Below are positions 11,201 through 23,234 of a DNA stretch of 64,000 nucleotides, in pieces. The notes below the pieces were generated by a model, which did no database searches, was not told where the DNA came from, and saw nothing but the letters and a program-made list of their open reading frames with translations. Each line of letters starts with the position of its first letter. Within the stretch, counting starts at the first letter, position 1. The stretch spans positions 124,001 to 188,000 of the forward strand of contig JNVV01000028.1 of the NCBI GenBank assembly GCA_000733355.1, given 5' to 3'. This DNA is from Falciphora oryzae. Its lineage: Eukaryota; Ascomycota; Sordariomycetes; Magnaporthales; Magnaporthaceae. A program made the translations under genes and the position numbers.

Positions 11201-12029
11201 CCGCTACTGCCGCGAACATCTCGGGGTTAATCAGACCCCAAATCAGACCGACCGCGGTGTTCAGCCACTCGACGGACTCGGGGATCAGGTTGACGACGGC
11301 CGTCTCGCCGCGCTTCTGTTCGCTAGACCATTCGAAATTACGACCTCGCCGCACCAAATCCTTGGCCCAAAGGAAGACACCCGAGGAGATGCAGGAGGCC
11401 AAGGGGACCAAACCCCACAAGCTGGCGCCGAAAAAGCGACCCGAAAAGATGATGGAAAAGAAAATACCGACGCAGAGTAGGTTGGCGCGGGCCTCGATGG
11501 CGTCGTACATGGGCTCGAAGCTGACCGAAGGGGTGGGATGGAACAGCACGTTGGTCTTCTCGCCGTGTATGGGCACATCGCTCGTGCTGCCGCTCGCGAC
11601 GGGGTCTGGCGGGGCCGTGACGTCCTGGTTGCGCCGGTACTCCTCGCCTGACTGGCTGACGTCGGTCTTGACGGGCGTGTTCTTGCCCAGGTTGGCGTTT
11701 GGGACCGAGAGCTGCGGGTTCTTGGCCTTCTTCATGAGGGACGAGTCGATGTCGGCGATCTCGACATCGTTGCCCGTGACGGGGTCCCGTACCGTCCGGC
11801 GGTTCTTGCCGATGTTCCTTCCTGGTGAGTTGGAGTGGGCAACCGCCTCGCCGCCTGGCGTGGCATCCGTCGTGCCGTTCTGCAAATCGCCACCTTGAGC
11901 CTCGATTTGGGCATCCCGCTCCTTTTTTTGCTTGTCCAAGCTTTCCATGAACTGCTTGATGTTTGGTACTCTGTGGGCGCCCGAATAGTGCTGCCCCGAG
12001 GGTATCACCGTCTCCTGAACGTCGGCCAT
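8237..12029 (-). CDS. mug190: Mug190-like SMP/C2-domain lipid-transfer protein
   Basis: Three exons: 12029-10287, 10219-8418 and 8351-8237, with GT-AG introns of 67 and 66 nt, each with a CTGAC branch point. The product is about 1219 aa. A disordered N-terminus (to about 175) is followed by a hydrophobic hairpin (about 183-222), a segment with the synaptotagmin-like lipid-binding (SMP) pattern (about 250-450), and two C2 modules: the first spans the first intron (SDPYICVAFSKFGKPQY, NPVFSE, LELWDSDRGSADD), the second carries VTVRDSRNRQHDPIIG. The C-terminal exon encodes MRNAQFAKDEATFAARRVMKV before the stop. The layout matches S. pombe Mug190 and tricalbin/extended-synaptotagmin proteins, which tether ER to plasma membrane and move lipids. 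The tail has an Asp-rich run and a basic KDYKDRSRDLHRKHR stretch. Confidence 0.88.
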
Positions 12030-13521
12030 GTTTAGTGTGGCCTGGCCTGGCAGCGGCTAGTCTCGTGGAGCAAGAGCCAAGCGCGAGGTTGGAGATCCTT
12101 GTCTAGGGTGTGATCCCTGGCCGCCCAGTATTTGATTAACTGTCGACGGAGAGAAAGCCAAAAAGAGTGGTGCAGCTTGAGAGCAGGCTCAGGAAGCGGT
12201 AGGTGAGAGGCGGAGGTAGGAATGATGGATCTAGAGGCAAACCTGGACCCCTAGATGGATGTGTACCCAAGCACGGGAATTATGGGGAGGACAAGAGAGC
12301 TTGGTATTATGCGAATGAGGAGGAAGAAAAGTAGACGTAACTGCCAGGGAGCCTGGGCCTGGGGCGGCGGCAGGTTTTTAACATACACGATACCTCAGGC
12401 AGTTCGGGAGGTGATCTGGAACACATGCGGTCCAAGCCAAGTTCAGGTTTTTGTCGTGCATTCAATAAATGGCTAGCGAGCAGCCACTGGCGTCTGCCCG
12501 GTGATTTCCTTTCTCTCTCCCTGCTTCCCACCGCGTCAATGACGGTATGTCTCTGCCGGCGGGAGCATGAGGAGGTGAAGCTGCTGGTTGGATGACATCA
12601 TCCCGCTCCGCCTGGCATTCTGGAATTGGTGGAGTCGGGCCATGCAATCCCTTGGCACCACAGCTTACCGCATCGGGAAAGCGCAAACATCACGCCAGCA
12701 CTAGCCTGTGCCAGGCTTGTGAAACGATCGACACTGGCTGGGGAAGGTGGAAGGAGATGAATGGAGGGGCCGCAAAAACCTAGCACCCATGATTGAAACT
12801 AGGAGGGCAAAGTTGGACCAAGTATCACCACAATAGATGAAGAAATCCAGGTACGGTTTTGACGGACAAATGGGCTACCTGCCCGGGCACTTCCCGGGAG
12901 ATCCGACTGGAGGAGGAGAAAAGCCTGCCAAAAACAAACGGCGGCCTCTTCCCTTGTGGCATCATAGGTGACTGACAGCGCGCCTCTTTGGCCTACATAT
13001 ACAAGAGCCCCAGCTGCTGTTTGGAGCCTACAGGCAGTACAGCTTGTACACCTGCCTAGACGTTGTTCTCAAGGTCACCCGCTGGAGATGGTCTCCCTGT
13101 CGTGGTGTCGTGGCTAGAAGGTATCACTCGACCCCTTGCTCAATAACAAAACCGTCCAGCCGGGCGTTTTATCAACAGCCGGAAGGAACGGAGGGTCACA
13201 TCGGGATAGGCTTTGCATCCGCATCCGTGACGAACAGAGCGAAAACCAGTAGAATTTGGTCGTGAACACCCACCTGTCGTCTTACCGCCACCTCTCTGGC
13301 GGAGTCGTCAGGCCACCCTGTCGAGTGGTGCAAGGCTTCAACTCTCAGGGGATTAGCATCAGTAGGGCATTAAAATAAGGTGTGATGAATGCAGTGGGTA
13401 ATGATAGTGTGCACCTTGTATTTTGACCCCAATGAGTGCTAGGAATCCCCGCTTATACATAATCGACGGACTGAAAGTGCCGACGCCCTGGTTGCGCCTT
13501 TTCGTAGGGGGCATGAAAAAC
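12030..13521. other. Long upstream region of the mug190-like gene
   Basis: 1.5 kb spacer between the mug190-like start and the SART-1 stop, both on the minus strand. It probably holds the mug190 promoter. No gene, RNA or strong repeat is recognised. Confidence 0.5.
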
Positions 13522-15522
13522 TCAAGCAAGGCGAACACCGGCGTCCTTGCGCTGCTTTGGCTGGGTCGAGCCCATACCGGCATTCTGGCTGTCGTCGAGC
13601 ATGCTCTGCGCCTCGCGACGCTTCTCGGCGTCGATCTTCTTGAGCAGCTTGTCCGTCTTGCCCTTGCCGCTGCCCTTGCCATGGAATTGGTGGCTCAGGT
13701 GCTTGAAAGCGTCCTTCTGGTCCAACCTGCGCCCGTGCTCGTCCGTGTACTTGATGTCAAAGTTGGGAGTGTACTCGCGGTTGAACATCTCAGCCATCAC
13801 CTTAGATGTCTGCAGGTCGCGGTGCGCGTTCTGCTTGCGCGCGTATTCCTCCCGATCCCGCGTCGTCATGCGGTCCAGCATCCCGCTAGCCCGGTCACGC
13901 TCACGCTGCCGCTTCGCGTCCTCTTCAATTTTGGCGAGTCGTCGGTTCTTCTCTCTGAGGAACTGCTGGTGGTCACGGAAGCGGTCGTTCAGTTCTCCCG
14001 CCCCGGACTCTTTGAGGAGGCCACGCTCGCGCAGGATCTGTAGCGTAGCCCCCACACCCTCGGCCACAGTCTTCTCCTTGTTGACGCCCGTGGTGTCTAG
14101 ATCTTCTAGCACATCTGGCGCCGGCACTTCGGAGTCTCGCCGTGCGTTTACCATCTCCACATCCTCATCGTCAGAAGACTCGTCCATCGCCGTCATGGAC
14201 TGTGCATGTTTCTGAGGACGAGGCTTGCGTTCCTCCACCTGACTCGTCTTTTTCAGCGCGCCGACAAACTCGCTTATTTCGTCAATCACCAGGCCTCGGG
14301 GAGCATCCTCGGCTTCTGCCTCAGGTGCTTCCACCTCCTCTTTCAGCTGCCGCGCAATATCTTCCGGACGCACACGCTTCCTCTTTTTGAGAGCATCGCG
14401 CCTTTGTGCTGCCAGAGTTGCCTGGAGATCATCGTCGTCCACAAACTCATCATCGACAACCTTTCTCTTCTTGGTGAAGGTTGTTGGCTCAGAGTCTATT
14501 AGCATTGCGTTGCTGTCGTCCGGAGCCACCGATCCATCAACCGGAAGCAGGGCGTCGTCGTCATCTACAGCACGTTGACGGGTGGACTTGGATTTCTTCT
14601 TCTTTTTTGGCTTCTTGATCTTAATCTCGGAGACGTCGAGGTAGTCGGACACCGGGTTGTCTGTGAAAGTCGTTAGTAAAGTAAAGTGGAGTTGCAGAGC
14701 AGATGAAGGGTCCCTACCTAGGATGTCCAGGCTCACGCTCCCGACTTTGGACTTCTCGTCCGGCTCAGCCAGGATATCGGCCAACTCGGCTGTGCTCCCT
14801 TGGATGTCCAATGTGAACGCTTCCTTCTTCTTCCCCGAGATCTCCTCGTCGTATTGTGCCAAGATACTGCGTTCGCCTGTGTCGTCAAAGTTATTCGGGT
14901 CGTATACTGGCTTCTTCTTTTTCAGATCAAGTTGCTCTGTAAGCTTCTCGCGAGCCCGAAGATCGATGTTCTCCAGCTCGTCACCCTCGTCCTCATTTTC
15001 CAGGATCGTGGTGTCCTTGAGCGTCAGGACCTGCTCCCCATCGTCGAGCAGGGCGGACATGTCGTGGCCAACCCTGACGCCAGCCAGGTCCTTGGCATCG
15101 TGCGCCCTGGCGGCTGCGGCGGCGGCTGCGGCCTTCTCCCGCTCCTCCTCGGCATTCCTGGCTTGTTCGATCTTCTTCTGTCGCTTCTTTTGGCTCTTGA
15201 GCCAGGCCTTGGCATCGAGGTCGCCCCCTTCGTCCTCGTCGCCCAGCCCTTTGCCCTCGAGCACCCTGTTGCGCTGTTCCAGCTCGCGAGCCTTCTTGAT
15301 GGCCTCAACACGCTCCTCGCGTTTCCTCTTTGCGGCCTCGGCATCTTGTAGCTGCCTGTAGTTGTCGTAAGCCTGCGACTGCCTCCCCTCGAAAGTGCTG
15401 GACAAATCCTCGTCGGGGGCCGCCTCGGCAGACTGGGGAGCGGCGGCTCCAGGCACCGGCAAGGGCTTCATGCCCATGGCGATGCGAAGCTTGTTCGCCT
15501 CCTCGATGGTTGCGGCGTCCAT
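13522..15522 (-). CDS. SNU66: SART-1 / Snu66 family U4/U6.U5 tri-snRNP protein
   Basis: SART-1 family splicing factor, a component that bridges and stabilises the U4/U6.U5 tri-snRNP before spliceosome activation. I start it at the ATG at 15522 (MDAATIEEANKLRIAMG), the conserved family start; the open frame upstream is 5' leader. Two exons (15522-14718, 14660-13522) flank a 57-nt intron (GTAGGG...TTTACTAACG...CACAG), giving about 647 aa. Family marks: the N-terminal NKLRIAMGMKPLPVPG block, charged coiled-coil KKARELEQRNR, DAKDLAGVRVGHD, ILAQYDEEISGKKKEAF, and the C-terminal MAEMFNREYTPNFDIKYTDE with KHLSHQFHGKGSGKGKTDK. The intron length is a multiple of three and contains no stop, so retention would insert 19 residues in frame. 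Confidence 0.92.
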   Translation of the reverse strand: MDAATIEEANKLRIAMGMKPLPVPGAAAPQSAEAAPDEDLSSTFEGRQSQAYDNYRQLQDAEAAKRKREERVEAIKKARELEQRNRVLEGKGLGDEDEGGDLDAKAWLKSQKKRQKKIEQARNAEEEREKAAAAAAAARAHDAKDLAGVRVGHDMSALLDDGEQVLTLKDTTILENEDEGDELENIDLRAREKLTEQLDLKKKKPVYDPNNFDDTGERSILAQYDEEISGKKKEAFTLDIQGSTAELADILAEPDEKSKVGSVSLDILGRDPSSALQLHFTLLTTFTDNPVSDYLDVSEIKIKKPKKKKKSKSTRQRAVDDDDALLPVDGSVAPDDSNAMLIDSEPTTFTKKRKVVDDEFVDDDDLQATLAAQRRDALKKRKRVRPEDIARQLKEEVEAPEAEAEDAPRGLVIDEISEFVGALKKTSQVEERKPRPQKHAQSMTAMDESSDDEDVEMVNARRDSEVPAPDVLEDLDTTGVNKEKTVAEGVGATLQILRERGLLKESGAGELNDRFRDHQQFLREKNRRLAKIEEDAKRQRERDRASGMLDRMTTRDREEYARKQNAHRDLQTSKVMAEMFNREYTPNFDIKYTDEHGRRLDQKDAFKHLSHQFHGKGSGKGKTDKLLKKIDAEKRREAQSMLDDSQNAGMGSTQPKQRKDAGVRLA

Positions 15523-17469
15523 GATGGCGACGGCGTTGAAACGCACAATAAAAAGCACGGTACGTCGGAGTGCTGCGCCTTGTCGTTTGAGCGTCGCACG
15601 TTGGTGAGGATGGGTTTGGATCCAATCTAGCGTGAATAATGAAGTGGACTGGACGGATGCCATCAAATGCAAGCACAGGTTCGCGAGGCGCATGCGCGAT
15701 GCCTGCTTGGCCGACCCAGTGGAGGCATCTGGGTTTGGTGGGTCCGACTGGGATCCACAATGGACCCTTGCAGAAATTTTCTGCTGTATAAATCCGGCTC
15801 GTCTCTGAAGAGCTCCCTTCTTTTTTCTTCCCTTCTTCAACATATGGACTTGTGCCCAGACGTCCGCTGCTCGTTCAGCGCCGATACCTGCGGCAGCTCG
15901 ATACCCCCATGGAATCATCAAAACATTGTGGTGTCCCTCCTATCGACAGGTCCTAGATAGATCGATGCCTGCCGAACCATGTTCGCCGTCAAAAGCTGAG
16001 CTAGGTTCCGGCAGGATTTTCGAAGAGATTACATTCCACTCCCCTTTTCCAAGATCGTCGATCGATGAGGTTGGGGCAAACCGTAATTCCGCTACATCTC
16101 CATGCTTGCTATCCGTTTCTAGCTGTCGGCTCGTCGTCTCGCTGTCTTGCGCAGCTCGATATGCCAGAGAGCACCTGGCGTCTTGCCTGAGCCTTTGGCA
16201 AGGATAATTTTTGCGGACGCGCGACGCAGTCGCGTAGTCACGTGCCCTGGTATCTTGCTCGTTTCTCTCCATGATCATGATCAAGAGGTTCAGATACATC
16301 TGTGACAGGAGTCTGACCATGGGCGGTGACGTGGACTCCAGGTCTAAAGTTGCCTTGGGTTCTTGTTTGGCTGGCACTTGGGTGCTCGTTGCTGGCAGCC
16401 TCCCAACCCGTCTCCTCGTGAACACAGCCCTGAATGGGCAGCTTCTCAAGCACGGAGGATCAGAAACTCGAGGCAATGGCACTGAATACCTGTCCGCCAG
16501 TGCCTGCGTCCCGGAGCTCCGGCGTGGCCGCAATGACGAACTCGCTTTGGATCAGTCTTTTCACGGGCGGACCGATTTCCAGATGCGGCCGAGCTCGGCC
16601 TTCATCAAGCCAACCGACGAATAGAAGGGCGATTCGTCAAAAACATTCATCACACATCTCGCCATCTCTAGAGACCGAGTAGGAAGGTAATATTTATTTT
16701 CTGAACCTCTGGCTCCAAAAGCAGGCCAGCAAGGTGCATGGACCTTGGCGACCCCGCAGGCCTGCTTTTGGTTCCCCTCTTCCCGGCGACGATCATTCGG
16801 GCCTTTGCCGCCGCCTGCAGGCACCTTTTGAAGCTTGGTGACATTAAATGGAGATGGAGGGTAAAGGTACTGGGTGGTGGGTCTAGCGAGTCTTATGACA
16901 TTGAACTTCCGTGGATATTGTCGGTGCTCCGGACTGCCGCCAGCCACTGCGCGAAGGTTCAGCAGGAGCTGATGCCTGATCGCTTCGGGCGTCAGGTGCA
17001 AGTTGTCTCCTCCCGACGCAAATATGGCCACGATGTGTCGCGAGATTCCATTGGAGTTCTCAATCCTGTTTTGCTGCCCGGCACTTGGCAGAGGCAGCAA
17101 AGGTGCCTGAGCTTAGTGCCTGGAAATTCGGGACAGCGCAACCCAGTTGACATCATGTCGGCCTAATATGCACCCTAGAAAGAGGAGGAGGTGGTAGCCA
17201 ACAAACCACCACCAATGATCATCTCGGCCCTCACCGACATACATGCTGCGGTACAACCTCTTGTCCACTTCATACAAGCCGCCTACCACCTACTACTACA
17301 TCACACCTCCCTTACAACAACCTCGAGAGACCTCAACTGTTGCCTCCAGCTCCCTTTATAAAGCCAGCCGGTCCCAACCGTGCACCAACCCCCGCCCAGC
17401 ATGGCGAGCTTCAGTGTTCAACCCAGCTCCCTTGTGAACGGCACAAGCACCACCGCTACTTCAACTTCG
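15523..17469. promoter_or_regulatory. Divergent promoter region: SART-1 / glucoamylase
   Basis: 1.9 kb between the two start codons. A perfect-looking TATAAA at about 17357-17362 lies 108 bp before the preferred glucoamylase ATG and 39 bp before an earlier in-frame ATG at 17401. No classical AmyR site (CGG-N8-CGG) was found by eye near the TATA box. Open frames here look non-coding. Confidence 0.55.
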
Positions 17470-19804
<2,335 letters not shown>

Positions 19805-20007
19805 GAGTAATAAATCATTGCTAGTTTTCATTGATTCTTGGAGATGCGGGAAAGTCACATAGTGGCTGGTAATTGTCTTAGTATTCACAACACACAACTT
19901 TCAATAGCAGAACTACGCAATACACGCCCAAATTGTCACGGCTTGGATGGTCTATTCCTCTATTTTCGCACCCCCTGGCAACAAAGTTCCAAGGGGCTTT
20001 AACGTGT

Positions 20008-21024
20008 CTACTGATTCCCGCCAGCCGATGCTATCCGCGGCAGCTCCTCCAGGATGGTGTTCACCGCCCACTCCAGGGTCGTTCCCATGTCAACGTCGAG
20101 GCTATCACCCTGCTGTGCCCGAATGTCCCTCGAGGCCCGGGCCGCCTCGTCAATCTTGCCCTCGACATTACCGTTCTCGAACAGCCAGGCGTGCGACTCG
20201 GCGTAGTTGGGCCAGACGATCTCCTCCACGTAGCCCTCGGGGTCCTCCCAGAAGCCCTCTAGCGTCACGTAGCCCGTCCTCGCCTTCCGGCGCTGGATGG
20301 CCTTGTCGCGGCTCACCAGCAGGAACAGCTTGAGGTCGATGAAGCCCATGACGGCGTCCAGGCGCGGCGGGTAGTAGAGCAGGAAGCCGTCCAGGAGGCA
20401 CAGACTCAGCTTCTCGGGGGCGAGGACGCCGTGGCCCGCCTGGCCTGGCCGCGTCCAGTCCGCGACCTTTTGCTTGAGCTCGGCGATCTTGCTGTCGGGC
20501 ACAGGGCATGCGCCGACCGAGTTTTGGTCCTCCATCGAGTCCAGGTCCGGCTGTTTGGAGTTTGGGTGTGAGACGGAAGCGCCAAAAAGTTAAAGGGGCG
20601 CAGGGGACGAGGCCAACAACCCCTGGATTCCGAGAAGAAACCACACAGTCGAAGGGGTGCAACAAAGCACATACCGGAAACTTGCCAGTCTGTCTGATGT
20701 AAGCCAATGACTTTTCCATCTGAGGGACGTTCAGCGACTCGACACTGTCCCAGTCGAGGAGGCCCCCTTTCTTCGGCTGTCTACATCGTGGCGGGGGTGT
20801 GTATAAAGAAGCATGTCGTCAGTAAAGCTACCCAAAGACGACTTGCCGATTGGTACGCTCGATGAAGGTCTGGGAATCTCTCACTCAGAATCGGGCCGAT
20901 AGAAGTCGTCCTCGTGAAGAATGAAGGCGTTGGGGAATATGTCCCGCAGTAGCCGCGCGAGCGTCGTCTTCCCGCTCGAGGAGCAACCGCTGACCCCGAC
21001 GATGATCGCCTTTTGCTCGGCCAT
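20008..21024 (-). CDS. NRK1: Nicotinamide riboside kinase
   Basis: Three exons (21024-20885, 20780-20675, 20550-20008) joined across 104- and 124-nt introns give about 262 aa. The enzyme phosphorylates nicotinamide riboside to NMN in NAD salvage. The P-loop GVSGCSSSGKTT lies at about residues 10-21, close to the N-terminus as in the NRK/uridine-kinase fold, followed by LHEDDFYRPDSE with the conserved acidic and Tyr/Arg residues and LLDWDSVESL. The C-terminal exon has LCLLDGFLLYY and a lid-like Arg-rich segment (SRDKAIQRRKARTGYVTLEGFWEDP). VWPNY follows, a family signature. Splice joins preserve frame and reconstitute expected family spacing. The stop is 203 bp from the glucoamylase stop. Confidence 0.88.
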
Positions 21025-21799
21025 CTCGTCTGTGCTCTGGCCAGGATGGTGATACGGAGTTGGGATCTTTACAAGGCTTGTCGGTCAATGATTTGTGTAT
21101 GATACAGGCATGGCCTTTTGCTAGGGATTATCTGATAAGAGGTCTGGAATTTGTCAGACGCTAGACTAGAAGATGTGTCTCAACATACAAGTGGCCGAAC
21201 ATTCTGCTAGACAATTGTATGACTGTACATAGACTTTTTTTTTTTTTTTATCCTTCGAGGGTTGTAAGCGTTTTCCCGGCCGAGACAGACGCTTCGCACT
21301 CCTGCAACGGTACCCCGCCGCGCGACTAAACGACCCACGATCATAAAAGATTCATTTGCTACGATCGATTATCGAGTACGGGAGGTAGTGTTAAGAGGTA
21401 TGAGAGTCGGATGAAACAAGATTCATCCTTGTTAGTGTTTTCCCTAGGCATCGTTAGGCATCGTGGTCGCTCATCCTCGCCGCCCGCGCACATGCAAATC
21501 TATAGCGCTATAGGCCACCCACTATAGTGGACATTCACTGGGTCCCAGGGCACTGTCTACGCCGGATTTAGAAGGATGGATATGTCGAAAATCGATCGAT
21601 TCCACACGTCAATTGGAGAACACATCACCAAATGAACGATGGCGGAGGTCATGGACAAGAATTCCAACAGCTAACCTGACCGCCAACCCCAAAGCGAACC
21701 GACGTTTCACCCCAAGCTCCCCGAGCTTAAACAAGACACCCTCGTCAACTCGTCAATCGAAACCGAAGATCCCGGGACAGGTTTCCTCCCGCAGCAAGC
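21025..21799. promoter_or_regulatory. Divergent promoter region: NRK1 / PTH2
   Basis: The 775-bp region between NRK1 and PTH2 starts holds a T-tract near 21236-21249, a tandem duplicate of TAGGCATCGT near 21449-21468, and two perfect palindromes: CTATAGCGCTATAG at 21500-21513 and CCACTATAGTGG at 21519-21530. These may be regulatory but match no site I can name. Confidence 0.5.
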
Positions 21800-22637
21800 A
21801 TGTCTTGCGCAGCCTCCTCCTCGCAGCTGCCCTCGCTGGCGGCGGACAAGTACTCGTCGAGCGTGATCGTGTCGACGAGCGTCGTCGCCCTCATCTCGGG
21901 CTTCCTGCTGGGCGTCTACTCGATCCGCGGCTACCTGATCTCGCCCGCGCTCGTCGAGGAGCGCCGCCGCTTCGCCCACGACCCCGTCGAGAGCGACGAG
22001 TCCGACGTCGATGAGGACGACACCGTCCTCGACCACGCCCCCAACTGGTCCAACGGCGTCGACGCCGACCGCAGGGACGGCCTGCGCACCACCGCCGCCG
22101 GCAAGAAGGCAAAGGCTAAGAAGGATGCACCCGCCGGCAGCAGTCCCGTCGCGGCGGCCATGGAGGACTCGAATGAGGAGTGCAAGCTGGTGCTTGTGGT
22201 GCGGACGGACCTGAGCATGACAAAAGGCACGTTTGACAAGAAGACTCTTCTTTCTTACATGCGCAGAAAGTATCTCGCTTGCTAACTATGGTGTCTACCA
22301 CAAAACCACAGGCAAGATCGCGGCGCAATGCGGACACGCCACCCTCGCATGCTACAAGACGCTGTCCAAGGCCGCACAGAAGACGCCAGGGTGCACCGAG
22401 GCAAGAGTGCTGCATAGGTGGGAGAGGCAGGGCCAGGCCAAGATCGCGGTGCAGATCAAGAGCCAGGTCGAGATGATGGAGCTGATGGGCCAGGCGAGGA
22501 GCCTGGGGGTCACGGCCGAGGTCATCCAGGACGCCGGCCGCACCCAGATCGAGGCCGGCAGCCTGACGGTCCTGGGAGTCGGGCCCGCGCCCAAGAGCCT
22601 GGTCGACAAGGTCACTGGTCACCTCAAGCTGCTATAA
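21800..22637 (+). CDS. PTH2: Peptidyl-tRNA hydrolase 2 (Pth2)
   Basis: About 250 aa from two exons (21800-22226, 22312-22637). Pth2 cleaves the ester bond of peptidyl-tRNAs dropped by ribosomes. The N-terminus has one membrane segment (about residues 21-41, SVIVSTSVVALISGFLLGVY), as in the outer-mitochondrial-membrane forms, then an acidic and Lys-rich linker. The catalytic domain begins at LVLVVRTDLSMTKG and continues KIAAQCGHATLACY, with the family Lys, Asp and His residues, and ends with TVLGVGPAPKSLVDKVTGHLKLL. The join between MTKG and KIAAQ needs a GC-AG intron (AAAG|GCACGT ... CTAAC ... CACAG|GC, 85 nt): no GT donor keeps the frame. The downstream neighbour UTP7 is convergent. Confidence 0.9.
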
Positions 22638-23234
22638 GTGCGTCGGCCGGACAGAAACAGACAACACGAGACACAATAAGACATGCAGCTGGCGAAGCTG
22701 CCACAAACGATTACAAAACAATTCGGGACTGGGAATAGGTTGGGTTGGTGCAGGGAAGGCGAGTATATCATGATAACGCCCCGGGCTGGACTCAATCTAC
22801 CCTGGGTAGAGCCCGGAGTCTATACCCTAGTAGGGCTCTCCTGGAAGAGCTGCCTCAGGGCGAGCGGTAACACCTGTGAACAGGTCGGTGTGTGCCCATC
22901 TCTGCTTGCTTTTGGGTGTTGCGCGCGCGAGCTTTGGGCGGATTAAGTCGCAGATGCCATTGCAGAGCATAGCCATGGCGTTAGAATGGAAAATGAAAAT
23001 AAACGGCATAGAGGTATATAGAAATGGGACAGGTATAAACATATCGAGCAACTCAACTCACGGTTACCGGCCACAATACACGCGCAAGGAGATTTGGTCT
23101 AGAAGCCTTAGTGAAAGTGAATTCAGTAGGTTCGGGCACAAAGCAGCGGTAGAGCCATTAGTTGGAGAGCATATAGGTGGGATTGGGTATCTTCGTGGTA
23201 ATGCATGCCCTCATCCAAAGAACTCTCACGCCCC
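22638..23234. other. Convergent 3' region with nested inverted repeats
   Basis: Spacer between the 3' ends of PTH2 and UTP7. At about 22780-22845 there are overlapping inverted repeats: TCTACCC/GGGTAGA with a 1-nt loop, flanked by CCGGGCT/AGCCCGG, and AGAGCCC pairing with a downstream GGGCTCT. No gene is seen. Confidence 0.5.

Noticed and set aside
10413..11480. 355-codon plus-strand frame inside the mug190-like gene
   Set aside because: Antisense shadow of a confidently read SMP/C2 protein.
15940..16533. 197-codon minus-strand frame in the SART-1/glucoamylase spacer
   Set aside because: No family resemblance and the plus strand is equally open; codon pattern not gene-like.
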